From Asterias amurensis (lineage: Eukaryota; Echinodermata; Asteroidea; Forcipulatida; Asteriidae): 64,000 nucleotides of DNA. Both the position numbers and the translations under genes were made by a program. The notes under the pieces are model-generated. The model worked only from the letters and a program-made list of their open reading frames with translations, did no database searches and was not told where the DNA came from. This document shows, piece after piece, positions 32,973 to 64,000 of this stretch. Numbering within the stretch: position 1 is the first letter of the stretch; each line of letters begins with the position of its first letter. Where the stretch lies: positions 15,652,450-15,716,449 of the forward strand of contig NC_092648.1 of the NCBI RefSeq assembly GCF_032118995.1. Reading direction: 5' to 3'.

Positions 32973-34129
32973 TCATCGCTCCTCATCTTGGATTCCATTG
33001 TACCGTTCAGGAACACGAATGTATCTGCAGCGTTTCATCTCACTAACAAACTCCCCTCCACGTGCTTTGCTGCCATCCACCCCAGCAGTGTCGCTGCTGT
33101 TGGACCCCTCGAGGCCATAACAATCCACAGTCTCTAGTGGTGTTCCTGTTGAGACGCGTGGAAATTCACCCCCGGGAAGTACCTTTTCCTGGAATTGTTT
33201 CTTGAGAGATGCCCAGCTTCTGGGTTGTCTTCTTTTGGGAAGTCTCGGTTTGACGAGGAGCTCTGGTAGCTTTGTGGTTGCATGGGTGCGATGACATGCT
33301 CTACCAGGTGGTCTCGAGTGTTTTTCATGGTTGGAGTTTCTTGGGGGGTTCTTGGGGTGGAAGCTGCCCCCACGACGTGAGTCTACCAAGATGTACAAAA
33401 AAAGTATGTCATATATATACAAAGTAAGAATCATCTTGATCTTTATGTAATAAAGCTACCCGGGACACTCTTTGGGTTTCTCCTCTAGACAATGGGGGAA
33501 CATGTCAAAATTAATGGTATGATCCTGTTGGGATGTTGTTGTGAAAGTAAAACCCAATTTTTCATTGAAAACAAACGAAAGGTCAATGGTCTTCTTGCTA
33601 GACCTAATCTCGCAGTTAGCTCTCCGGTATTGGACATCAGTCGTATTATTATGGACCTGTTTAAAAAAATTACCACCTTGAGTATTAATGATATTACTTG
33701 AGAAAAGTATACTACAAACAGCTAAGCACTCGGTCCAGCCACATTTTGATGACTCGACCCTTTACCTTTAGCCTGTGGTGAATACGATTCCTCGTCTTCG
33801 TCCTTACATCTATCATCCGTCGTCAAGACCCTGACAGTGACACACCCTCCATATAGATACTCAGTATGCTTCATAGGTAGAATTGATACCTTCTCCTTAG
33901 CTTCACTCAGCTCCTTGAGATGCTTGGCTGCCTCTCTCTGTTTCTTCTCACATTGAGCGAGCTGGCATCGCCGTCCCTTCTCAATACGCTTCTCGACATT
34001 CTGAAGACGCCGTTCCTCGGCTAGGACAGAGGGCGGTACGGCGCTGTATTGGTCGATTCGCTTAGTGTAGCCACCCACAGGGTACATTGGGGACCTGAAT
34101 GTGGCTTTGGCTCGACGATTTTTACCCAT
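32973..34129 (-). CDS. Unrecognised two-exon gene, ~257-residue basic protein
   Basis: Exon 1 runs from ATG 34129 (AAAATGG, a good start context) to 33766. It ends AAA G| before gtaaag. Exon 2 runs from 33382 to TGA at 32973 after acceptor CTTGGTAG. Phase 1 to phase 2 joins exactly and makes an Asp codon. Residues 1-30: MGKNRRAKATFRSPMYPVGG, YTKRIDQYSA. Residues ~30-75 are Glu/Lys/Arg-rich and heptad-like (LAEERRLQNVEKRIEKGRR, KKQREAAKHLKELSEAKEK). The middle is acidic (CKDEDEES) and the second exon basic (KPRLPKRRQPRSWASLKKQF). There is no signal peptide or membrane segment. I do not recognise the family and assign no function. If exon 1 were unspliced it would stop 14 codons further on (33722). 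Confidence 0.6.
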
Positions 34130-34224
34130 TTTCACTTCAAGTTTCTGTTAAGTAAGATGTCCAAAATGCTTTACCGTGGTGCCATGAAAAATATGTTGTA
34201 CTCGCGACTTACGATGAGCCACCA

Positions 34225-34300
34225 CATGAATAGGTTTGTTGTTAAAACGCGCGCGCGAAAAACAATGTTCGGCGCGCGATGCGTCACCAGGCTTGCAAAT
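34225..34300 (-). promoter_or_regulatory. CpG-rich block upstream of the 257-residue gene
   Basis: It contains ACGCGCGCGCGAAA, GGCGCGCGATGCGTCACC and a CRE-like TGACGCA on the minus strand, in otherwise CpG-poor DNA, about 100-170 bases upstream of the ATG. A promoter role is inference. Confidence 0.4.
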
Positions 34301-34796
34301 GAGGATATCACGAAACGTTTTCTGTGCTAAACAAGAGTTTTTTTGTGCTAAACAAGACTTTTAGATGGACCAAGAGACTAACACAAAATGGCAACTTATG
34401 ACCCATTGATAGGCAGGAGAAGAGGACGACAAAAGAGGAAGAAAGACCAAGTGACTGGAAGACAATGGAAATTGCTGGAGGAGGGCTTCATCCAAGGAAG
34501 GATGAAGCAAAAAAGAGGGCAAGGGGCGTCTCAGCAGGCGTAGGGTTCCCTCTCGTCACTAACCCATTTTTTAATGCAGGCACTGAAAGACAACACTCAG
34601 AATGGCTCTTGAATGTAACAACTTTTTCAGCATAGCATAACGCAAGAATTAGAGAATGAAAGTGGTAATACATGCAGCTAATAGTCTCTCTACCTGTGGA
34701 CATTCTTTTATTTTGTACTATTGAGGAAAATCCTATTAATCAATGATGTAAAAATCACTGTGAGCACGTGTGTAAGTCCACACAGTGTTGTAATAC

Positions 34797-34952
34797 ACCG
34801 ATCCATTAAGCCAGGCCCAATTACCATTGACCAATCACAACCGCGAAATCTGATCACCATTTGAACCGTTTGGTGATCTTTACACTAATGGTGATCGGGT
34901 TTCCCGGCTGTGATTGGTCAACTGGTAAGGAGGCGGGGCATAATGGATCGGT
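34797..34952. mobile_element. Palindromic MITE
   Basis: ACCGATCCATTA (34797-34808) is mirrored by TAATGGATCGGT (34941-34952). TTGACCAATCACAACCG and CGGCTGTGATTGGTCAA pair inside, as do GATCACCAT and ATGGTGATC. Confidence 0.8.
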
Positions 34953-35102
34953 CTATTGTTCTCAGGTCCACACTTCGGATGCAGTGTTAAGAACACTAAA
35001 TATTATGACAGGCAAGGTCAAAGTACATTATTGCAGAACTGCCAGGCTCTAAAGGCCGGTGTCAGATGCAATAGTGTCCTCCATGCAATACTGTCTGCTC
35101 AC

Positions 35103-35136
35103 CCGGACACTTTTGCATTATGCAATCGTGTCCGGG
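35103..35136. repeat. Hairpin within a GTGTCCGG-repeat region
   Basis: CCGGACAC and GTGTCCGG enclose TTGCAT/ATGCAA. Related words (TGCAAATGTGTCCGGGC) recur at 35.46 kb, so 35.05-35.51 kb may be one larger inverted element. A TG/TATG microsatellite lies at 35.38 kb. Confidence 0.6.
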
Positions 35137-35697
35137 GCTATGCAAAACAGTCCAGTGAACATGTACATAGGAGACTGTACATGTATGTGCGCGCGTAAGC
35201 GAGCGTGCATGCACTGACTGAACCTACATATATGCAGCATGAATATTCATGTATTTTATGATTGCAGCGAATACCCAGCGAACTTGTTCCGTCGACCAAG
35301 GACTTGCATTTTGTCTCATCGTTTATTTGTTTCACAAAACGTTGTGGTCTTGATGAAATGACGGTATATAAAACATTTGTGTGTGTATGTATGTATGTAT
35401 GTGTGTAAGGGCGTTTAATTTACTGCAAGGACGGTTTTGCATGGGGGCGGACACAACTGCATATGCAAATGTGTCCGGGCAGACACAATTGCTGTTGAAC
35501 TGCATGCGCACGAGATACACCATGGCAGCAAATGCCTCTTCTGCTGCCTACCCATAATGCATTGCGGTTCTGAATCGCAATAAACCTTATAGAAGTGTGA
35601 CGTAAGATGTTTGGGTAAAGTCTTGTTAAGACTGGTCCCCTATAAAGAGAGTTTAGACAGGTCGGGATCACAGAGACGGACACCTGTCTTGCAAGCA

Positions 35698-35876
35698 TAA
35701 AGCCCGGTTCATACTTCATGCGAAGCGAACTTTACATGCATTTGACATCACAACCCTCCTTTCTCAGCGATATTCGCAAGTGAGTAGAGTACAGTTCAAC
35801 TGCTGCGAATTATTCGTTGCGAATTTGTGATGTCAACATTCGCTTCGCATTCGCAGAAATATAAACCGGGCTTAAG
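35698..35876. mobile_element. MITE family C, copy 3
   Basis: TAAAGCCCGGTTCATACTTC at the left and ATAAACCGGGCTTAAG at the right, with TTCGCATTCGC-type inner inverted words. Independent of the POLR1H-like duplication. Confidence 0.78.
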
Positions 35877-35973
35877 TCAAAAGAGTGTGTGCATATCATG
35901 ACATATAAGGTACAAACGTCAAAGGTACACCTGGCAGGAACCAGGTTATTCCTGATCCTTAAAGTGTGACATC

Positions 35974-36176
35974 AGGGCCCAATTTCATAGCTCTGCGTAC
36001 CGTCGAATTCTGCACTTCTGACCATGATTCCCCTAGAATGCCTAGTAACGTGAAGTTCGCACACGCAGAAGCCAAAATTTGCCGACAACCCATGACATAA
36101 ATGTATGCTTGCCGTAAGCACAGAATTCCCTGCTTTCGTAAGCGCCGATTCTATGCTTATATGGTAAGTAGACCCA
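35974..36176. mobile_element. MITE family J, partial copy
   Basis: Left end GGGCCCAATTTCATAGCTCT as in family J. The right end is poorly defined. The interior has GTAAGCACAGAATTCCC and GCGCCGATTCTATGC. Confidence 0.5.
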
Positions 36177-36784
36177 TGATGTACATCTTGTTCAGCATCA
36201 AGCTTAAGAATAAGATGAAGACAAGACAAAATACCTCCCTCCACCCCACATACAAGATGAACAAAGAAAGTCCATCACACCGTTTTGTTTTAACACCATG
36301 TGACATTGCTCATCTAGGATTAAAGTTCAAACTGCCAAACATGGTTGGTCCACTTTCACTATGTCAACTTTTTCAAAGCAAAAAGGCAACCGAGTTGTAA
36401 CAACTCTGTGGATTAAAACTATTTTGATAAAATTACACTAAAAAATGTATCAGAACTGACAGTTTTTAAAAAATAAAGAGGAACAAAAATAGGTAAGACA
36501 AAGTCCCGTTACTGGTAGCACTCCGAGGTATTCATTTATTACATAATCCAACTGACTGTACAGTAAGGCATAGTATTCACTTTACATAAACCTCTAATGG
36601 GACAATACTCATAATCAACTCAGGTTTAGACTCAACCCAATGTGTTACAGGCATAAGTGATGCTTTAGAAGTAAAATGAATCAAGATTGAATAAATTTTG
36701 TTTTTAAAATAGACCCCAAATACAGCTTTTAAGTTAGCTATTTATAGTATCCGAGATAATTTTTGATCTACAGTCTGTTTAGGC

Positions 36785-36937
36785 CCGGTCACAAAGGCCT
36801 CGATAAAGAAAACGAGAGTGATAAAAATACACGCTCTCGATTGGTTGAATTGCTCCACGCAGAATACGCTTATTCAACCAATCCAGGGCGTGTATTTTTA
36901 TTGTTGTTTTTGTTCTCGTTATCGGGGCCTATGTGAC
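36785..36937. mobile_element. Palindromic MITE family I
   Basis: GTCACAAAGGCCTCGATAA at the left is mirrored by TTATCGGGGCCTATGTGAC at the right. AAAAATACACGCTCTCGATT and the GGGCGTGTATTTTT block pair inside, as do GGTTGAAT/ATTCAACC. Confidence 0.78.
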
Positions 36938-37799
36938 TTGGACTTGATCGCTCTCAGTTGCTTTGAAAATAAAAGATGACATTATTCACATGTGAAACGG
37001 CATAATTCTAATTGTTGCTAAATATCGTGGTTCTTTTTTACCCTATTCACAAATTTTTCAGCTTTATTATATCTACATGTACATATCTACCTCGTACATG
37101 ACAACTACTGGCTAAACAGGTGATGGTGATTCTCCCCTCTTACCAACAATGGAAGAGTCCCGGTGTAGGCATCCAATCAAATTGACTGTTACATTCAATG
37201 TGGACTTCTAGATCCATACAGCATAATTTGCATAATCATACTCACAATTGGTAACACTTCCTAACAATTTACACTGTATATATATAATTTTGCCCCAAAA
37301 CAATACAATTCTGAAAAAATTCACTCTCTAATACCTTGCGATATTAAAAGATACTTTACATGTACATTGGGGAAAAAACAAACCAAAAACACATTCCGTT
37401 TTTGAAATATATAATGACCTTTGTTCTGGGTATTAATATTTGTTATCTCAGTATGTTTACAATTAAGTTTTTAATTTTATACACATTCAACACACAACAG
37501 GGTATGATATAAAAAAGGGATAACGATCACATACCCTGAAGGGCATGCTTTACGTACAGGCATGATTTCCATAACAAAAAAAAAAGGGTCACAAAATTAA
37601 TCCCTCAACAAAATAATTGGTGAAAAGGTGATGTTACAAAATATCAAACAGTTCTGCTTTGGTAGAAAGAAACTTTTGCTTTTGAACATAAAAACATCAA
37701 GTCTTTAGTAATATTGTCAAACATCAATAGAATACAGTAGTAGTAAGAAACACCTAGTGAAAACTTTAATTTCACGTTTGTTCAAAACCATTTTCTGTT

Positions 37800-38175
37800 A
37801 TAGCTTTTAAGGACTTGTCATGTGAGGCAACTTGGAGGCAACCAATAGGACTACTTTGGTAGCAAAACAATATCTTACGATTCCCAAGAATTTTTTTTAA
37901 ATGTGATTGTCTTTTCTTTTATGGAGAGTGCCTGGGACTTGTGGCCTGTAAATTGCCTCTCGGGCATGCCCCTTAATGCCATGTCAGACAGGGCAGCATT
38001 TTCAGGGCAAGTTGGAGGCAACCAACTACACAGTATGTAACAAGAACCCCGTTTTAGCAAGACACTGTTTTAGCTCTAACCAACTGTCCCAAGGAAAATA
38101 ACTAGGAAACTGAATATGTATGAGTTGCCTGGATATGGTTGCCTGTACATTGCCTCTTGTGACACAACTCCAAGT
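37800..38175. repeat. Inverted/direct repeats of family L words
   Basis: Repeated GAGGCAACTTGGAGGCAACC and its complement GGTTGCCTGTACATTGCCTC. The same words occur at 48305-48495 and 51120-51300. Confidence 0.6.
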
Positions 38176-38850
38176 GAGCTAAATGTAACTTATCTACATG
38201 ATTTTTAAAATTAATATGATATCAATGATTTATGGAAGAGTAAATTCATCCTTATCCTCTAGTTTTCCAAAATACAATACACACCACCAGACCAACTTGT
38301 GAAAATTACATCAAGTGTTTTTGTGCAAACAATGGTGACTTTCCCTCGCTATTTATTTTATTTTGATCAGACAGAACGATTGTGTGAATGATTGGTAATA
38401 CTGTCTGTGTGCTTTCAGAATAAAATTGATTGTTATCAAACTGTAAATTGATTTTTTTTTTTTTTCAAAAAGTCTAAGGCTTGATCGGAATAGGTAGCTA
38501 CAGCTTCAAACAAGTTTGAGTGCCCACATTTAGTCGACCCGCGATTGACCACTGACTAGCAACATATATGTACAGTGGTGCACTCGCTCGAACAACTCGT
38601 TTGGAAGCCTAGTCAACTATCAGTACCTAGTATTAAACAATCCATTGCCTTCAGTCTTTTCATGGCTACCTTTGCTTATATCTTTCATTAAAGATTAATA
38701 GCGAAATCATGCCTGGTGGCAAAACAAACACATTGCAAATAGATTATGTACAGAAATAAATGTCTTTGCATTCAGCACCTTGAAATTTAAATCATATTCT
38801 AAAGGCAATATTCCAAGAAAATTTTCTTTCCAAACCCGAACCCTGGGCCA

Positions 38851-39001
38851 AATTTTATAAAGCTGTTAAGCAGAAAATAGTGCCTAACATATTTCTTTGC
38901 TAAGCAAAAATTGAGTCGGGCACCAACTTGATTCTGCTAAGCAATACTATTCTGGTTTTAGCAAGTTTTTGTGCTTATAGTCTTTTGGAAATTGGGCCCA
39001 G
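38851..39001. mobile_element. MITE family J, short copy
   Basis: CTGGGCCAAATTTTATAAAG at the left and GGAAATTGGGCCCAG at the right, with GCTAAGCA/TGCTTAG inner inverted words. Confidence 0.7.
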
Positions 39002-40245
39002 GTGGTATACAACAGATAAACTTCGTAGATCTAATCACTGCAAGACTGTCTGTCTGTTGAATTGTAGATAGATCATTCTTGGACTGAAATCTGTTTTGGA
39101 AAATTTAAATTATCATAAGATTGAAAATTATACCAAAATATAATATGCACACAAATAAAGATAATGAAGCTGATTTCCCCCAATACATGTGCTTTACAAT
39201 TTAAAGCCACAAAACACAATTAGTTATCTTTATATAAAAAAAAATACTGGTTAATCTTAAGTCAATGCAATTGTTTCCCGGATGAATAGAGGTAGAATAC
39301 CATTTGTTTTGGTATCCGGCATTCTCTGATAAATCGACTCTTAGGCGATATCAGTCCAGAGAATTTTCACCTGAAATTTCAACTTTTGGAGAAGAGCTTT
39401 ATGTAGTTGTACAATAGTACAAACCATGTGAATCTCTAGAAACTTGACCTGATACTATGGCAGAAAAGTTCTTGGAATTTCATAATACAGGGCGATTGAA
39501 GCACTACCAAGTCTTCTGAGCAGAAAGGACTAAGGCAAGCCATTGATTACTTATTTCATAGATTATATAAAATAAAATAAAATAAAATAAAATAAAAAAG
39601 GCAAATCATTTCAAATCATTTCTGCTTATAGATGACAGAAAATACGATCAGACTTTCAGACATTTTTGGGGAGAAATATTTAGTTTTTTGTTGAAAGTAA
39701 AATGCTCTTGAGGCCGAGTTAATCCTTTGTGCTCTTTCTTTTTGAAACTCTCCCGATATAACAAAATATCTTCCAATGCCATTGAGTCTCCTCTAGTACC
39801 ACACCCTGCACATTTGTAAAACAAATCAACTCTCATTGTATTGATAGAGAACTGCTGAATACCTACAAAGATGTCAGTTTTGGCAAAAACAAATCATAGA
39901 CGTCAGAAAAGAATGATACAATTTTAAGCAAATTTAAATATTTAAAGATCAATCAATTTATGAATGAGATAAAAATGGTGAATCGAGATAAGCATGACTG
40001 GTTCAGACGATTTTTCGATCGCCTATTTCTTCATTCCTGCACATATTCTGAATCACAACATTTTCCCTCCCTTTCCACTTCATTTAGCAAAATATAAAAC
40101 CCGAAGCAAAAGTTTTCAACAAGCCATTGTCAAGCCTTCCCGGTACTTTAAATATATTCGTTGTTTGTGATATATAGAGGAAGAAAACAAAATTAACATA
40201 TACCGACCCCTCTCATGCATGCCACATGTGGCCATTTTAGGATTC

Positions 40246-40381
40246 AACAACTAACGTTGCATCGCTTAAAAGGTCACATTTTTCTGATTTTGACCCCCTT
40301 GCACAACGCATAAGTAAACAACTAACGTTGCATCGCGTTAAGGTCACATTTTCCTGGTTTTGACCACTTGCACAGCGCAGA
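40246..40381. repeat. Two-copy direct repeat (~68 bp) with AGGTCA...TGACC
   Basis: AACAACTAACGTTGCATCGC, GGTCACATTTT(T/C)CTG and TTTTGACC occur twice (40246 and 40317), each ending near GCACA(A/G)CGCA. Confidence 0.8.
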
Positions 40382-41116
40382 ACTCCTCGCAATGCATGTC
40401 AACCATTTCCACTATTTGGGTAGTCAACTACTTTGGTCATATTTTGACTCGTTAAATTGGGAACAGGATCTTATAGGCGAGTGCAAGTGTACGTTACCTT
40501 GTCTAAGAAGCTTGTTACAAACAGGGACACTGACTCCCAAAATGGCACGACCAATGATTATTGTGATGATGACATCATGTGAACGGGGGGGTCAATATTG
40601 GCATGGTAGTGAGAATGTTAATCGCTTAATGACACTATCTCTGATGTTAAGACAAGCATCTTGAACATCGCTAGAATCTAGAAACGCTTTCAGAACACAA
40701 ACACACCTACTGTCTACTGCTTACTAATCAACATGGTAGTTAACAACAAAAACGGTGACAGTTTTATTTTTTGTGCTATCTTGTGAATCATAATAAATAC
40801 TTTTACACTCGACAGTCGTCATCCATATAAAGTACCAGCAAGGTGAACATTGACAGTACCTGTTTAATGCGCTTTAACAGAAATTCAAGACTACATTTTG
40901 TAGGCAACTTTTGTGGACAGTACCGGACCTCTGTAAAGTGACACTTAACTCTGTCAATCAATGATAGCTAATAATTTGGATACATTTTGCTATTTTCAAG
41001 AAGACACATGCTGTAGAATATCTAATGGATAGTGTTCTAAAGTTTCAGACAAAACATAGTTCCACTTTTGAGGGAGAAGTTATGAAAAACGTAATTGCAA
41101 GTCATGGCAATACACA

Positions 41117-41263
41117 GAGCGCATGAGGACCTTTGATTCTGTTGCCCCTGTTCTCGGCCTTGGTGCCCCTGTAACAGTTCCCCATAAACAACTTTCAAAT
41201 GGAAGTGCCCTTAGCGAAACGAAAGAAGCCTTGCCCTCTCAAAAATAAAATTCTGAGCCTACA
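41117..41263. mobile_element. Family M copy
   Basis: TTGCCCCTGTTCTCGGCCTT, GGTGCCCCTGTAACAGTTCC and AAGTGCCC words as in the 43.5 kb cluster. Confidence 0.55.
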
Positions 41264-42955
41264 CTTCTTCCTTTATTGTTGTTGAACAGACACGTTTCTT
41301 GTTTTATTTTTGATCACCCCCCAAGTACCCTGAACGTTGTGTGCATTTTGCTAAGCATGAACTAGTGCTGACTGGTACAGTATTAAAATAGATATATAAA
41401 TTTACCTAATGTTATCATATTCATTGACTCAAACATTTTTTTTCAACAATGATACATGTACACCTCCTGCTTTTTTCTCATCAGTTTTATTTTTTACAAA
41501 AGCTAATTCAGCTTCCCCAGGATTTCCACAAACACTAGATACAAATACAACTTGGTTTTGATGAGTTTGCATGTCCTTATAATTGTCCATACCTATCTAG
41601 GGGTAAAGGGTCTTTATGTATCTCCCAACACCCCTTTCTAAAGATAACAGACTGACTCAGGACATGCCAGCATGCCTCCTACAAACGCAAATTGGCTCAC
41701 GACAGAAAAGTTTTTTAACACACATCCAAAATCATCCAAATGCTACGAGTACATTCCAACACCACAATGACACATTGCGATATCAACATTTTCTCCGTTA
41801 AAGACTAAGAAACATTTGAGAAACGACCGAAATTCCAAACCAGATAAACTAATTGAAACAAAGTCCGCCAATGTTGTATATCTTCTCCAAGCAACAGAAG
41901 GCAATAACACTTTTAAAACAAAGTTGACAAACAAAGCAAGTATTCTACTTGAAAGGCACCAGTCTGAATAAAGTCTTGTCCCAACTCAGAGCAGTATCAA
42001 TACCTCTCCTCACTAACCCCTGGAAGGGAAGCATTTAAAAACCAAGCCGATTAGTTGCTGAAAGTGACAGTTCTGCCCTCAAGCTTGTGAAAGTGCTTGG
42101 AGGCTGCTTAGAGCATGTCAAAATGTGAGTATTTTGACGCAACCTCAAGTAAACCGTGTTTGTACACGGTCACTCAAACGCGCAGACAGTTATAGATATG
42201 TCATAAGATCAAAGAACCTGGGGTACCCATTGCTCCATGACCTCATGCCTCTTTTGAGGGCTACAATTTTGAGCGCACTCGTACAGTGGGTCGGCCACAG
42301 GACTTATTAAAATATCCATATAGTTTGATATTTAAAATGCAAAAGAAAGTAAATGGCCAGACATTTTGAACCTAGCAGAGTCTGTCTCAAAGGCTAAAAT
42401 GGATATTTCAAAGTCACACTACCAGGTTTATGTTCGAGTAAGGCATTCTGGGGTGGAAAAATGGCGCAGCAAGAGCATGCACCACTGGCAACAAGGTTGG
42501 TCCAAGTATCAAATTACTCCGGAGTGCAAACTCTTTTTTTTTTCCCGATTTGAATGACGTCGGGTGTCCAAATGAACTGACATCTACTAATGAAATAAAC
42601 TACAGGTGTTTTGTTATCCAATGTAATAACAAACGATAAAGCAGATCATGGCTGCTTCCCAAACAAAATTAAATTCCCTCCCTAAAAATAATAATGCAAT
42701 TATCAACAACCATACACAAAATAGCTTTAAAAATATCACATTGAACGTTGCCGAACAGTCAAAAAGGGGGAGATGTCCAACTTAATGGCTGCAACAAGCA
42801 AATTTGTTTGCATTAACTATTTATATAGTACGCTATGATACAACTTCAAATTTAAATGATATTTGAGTCTTTTAATTATTTTTTTTTAGGCTTTTTTGTT
42901 TTTCTTCGTCGGTACTACTTTAGTTTTGCTTAAATTACACTTTGTTAGTGCACCT

Positions 42956-63943
<20,988 letters not shown>

Positions 63944-64000
63944 TCAAGTGGGGAAGGGACAAATACTAGATACTCGGTTTGTTCTCTAGAGAGCAGTGGG

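Larger units (their letters stand above)
36505..42955 (-). other. Non-coding stretch below the PPP2R5 stop; possible long 3' UTR
   Basis: About 6.4 kb without a credible coding ORF on either strand. A minus-strand AATAAA (plus TTTATT at 36535-36540), with A-rich plus sequence just below it, is one possible polyadenylation signal; others occur nearer the stop (near 40762 and 41270). The stretch contains two palindromic MITEs, a 65 bp direct repeat at 40.25-40.38 kb and an (AAAAT) microsatellite near 39567-39598. That all of it is transcribed is a guess. Confidence 0.3.

Noticed and set aside
33492..33701. Plus-strand open frame in the intron of the 257-residue gene
   Set aside because: Short, antisense, with no support from motifs or splice sites.

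Overview
This window is eukaryotic, intron-rich and AT-rich. GT-AG introns of up to about 6.6 kb separate short exons that match animal proteins. It is crowded with short palindromic DNA-transposon remnants (MITE-like), tandem minisatellites, non-LTR retrotransposon tails and a tRNA-derived SINE. The proteins are clearly metazoan. The repeat families, above all a ~330-380 bp element whose ends read GTGGACACTATTGGTAA, look to me like those of an echinoderm, probably a sea star. That is recollection and inference, not a search result.

Layout. (1) 1-17 kb: no confident gene. This part holds a chain of minisatellites, several of which share one word pattern (CAAGGCT...CCTTGTGA...TCAAATTT..GCC). 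It also holds duplicated exon-like cassettes, including one family present four times in two inverted pairs (4.97-5.56 kb versus 7.64-8.35 kb; 13.70-14.56 kb versus 16.0-16.65 kb). A CpG-rich block with a strong splice donor at 10.36 kb may be the first exon of an unidentified plus-strand gene. (2) 18.6-30.5 kb, minus strand: a locus matching RPA12/POLR1H, the small zinc-ribbon subunit of RNA polymerase I. Exons 1 and 2 are single copy, exon 3 (second zinc ribbon) occurs twice and the last coding exon four times, because of segmental and tandem duplication. One exon 3 has an in-frame stop. The other has lost a zinc-ligand cysteine, and exon 1 has also lost one, so the locus looks like a decaying duplicate. 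The two long segments carry different DNA-transposon insertions and each supplies the empty site of the other. (3) 31.3-32.6 kb: a truncated LINE 3' end, a minisatellite and a MITE. (4) 32.97-34.13 kb, minus strand: an unrecognised two-exon gene for a basic protein of about 257 residues with a coiled-coil-like segment. (5) 34.7-42.9 kb: non-coding, with several palindromic elements; the lower part may be a long 3' UTR. (6) 42.96-63.91 kb, minus strand: twelve consecutive exons, including the stop, of a PP2A B56 (PPP2R5) regulatory subunit of the gamma/delta type. All splice phases agree and 389 residues are readable. The 5' part of the gene lies beyond the right edge.

No operons, CRISPR arrays, rRNA or intact tRNA genes were found. 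The three protein loci are functionally unrelated and I see no system linking them. The most informative structures are the mosaic POLR1H-like locus, the inverted exon cassettes and the related satellites.
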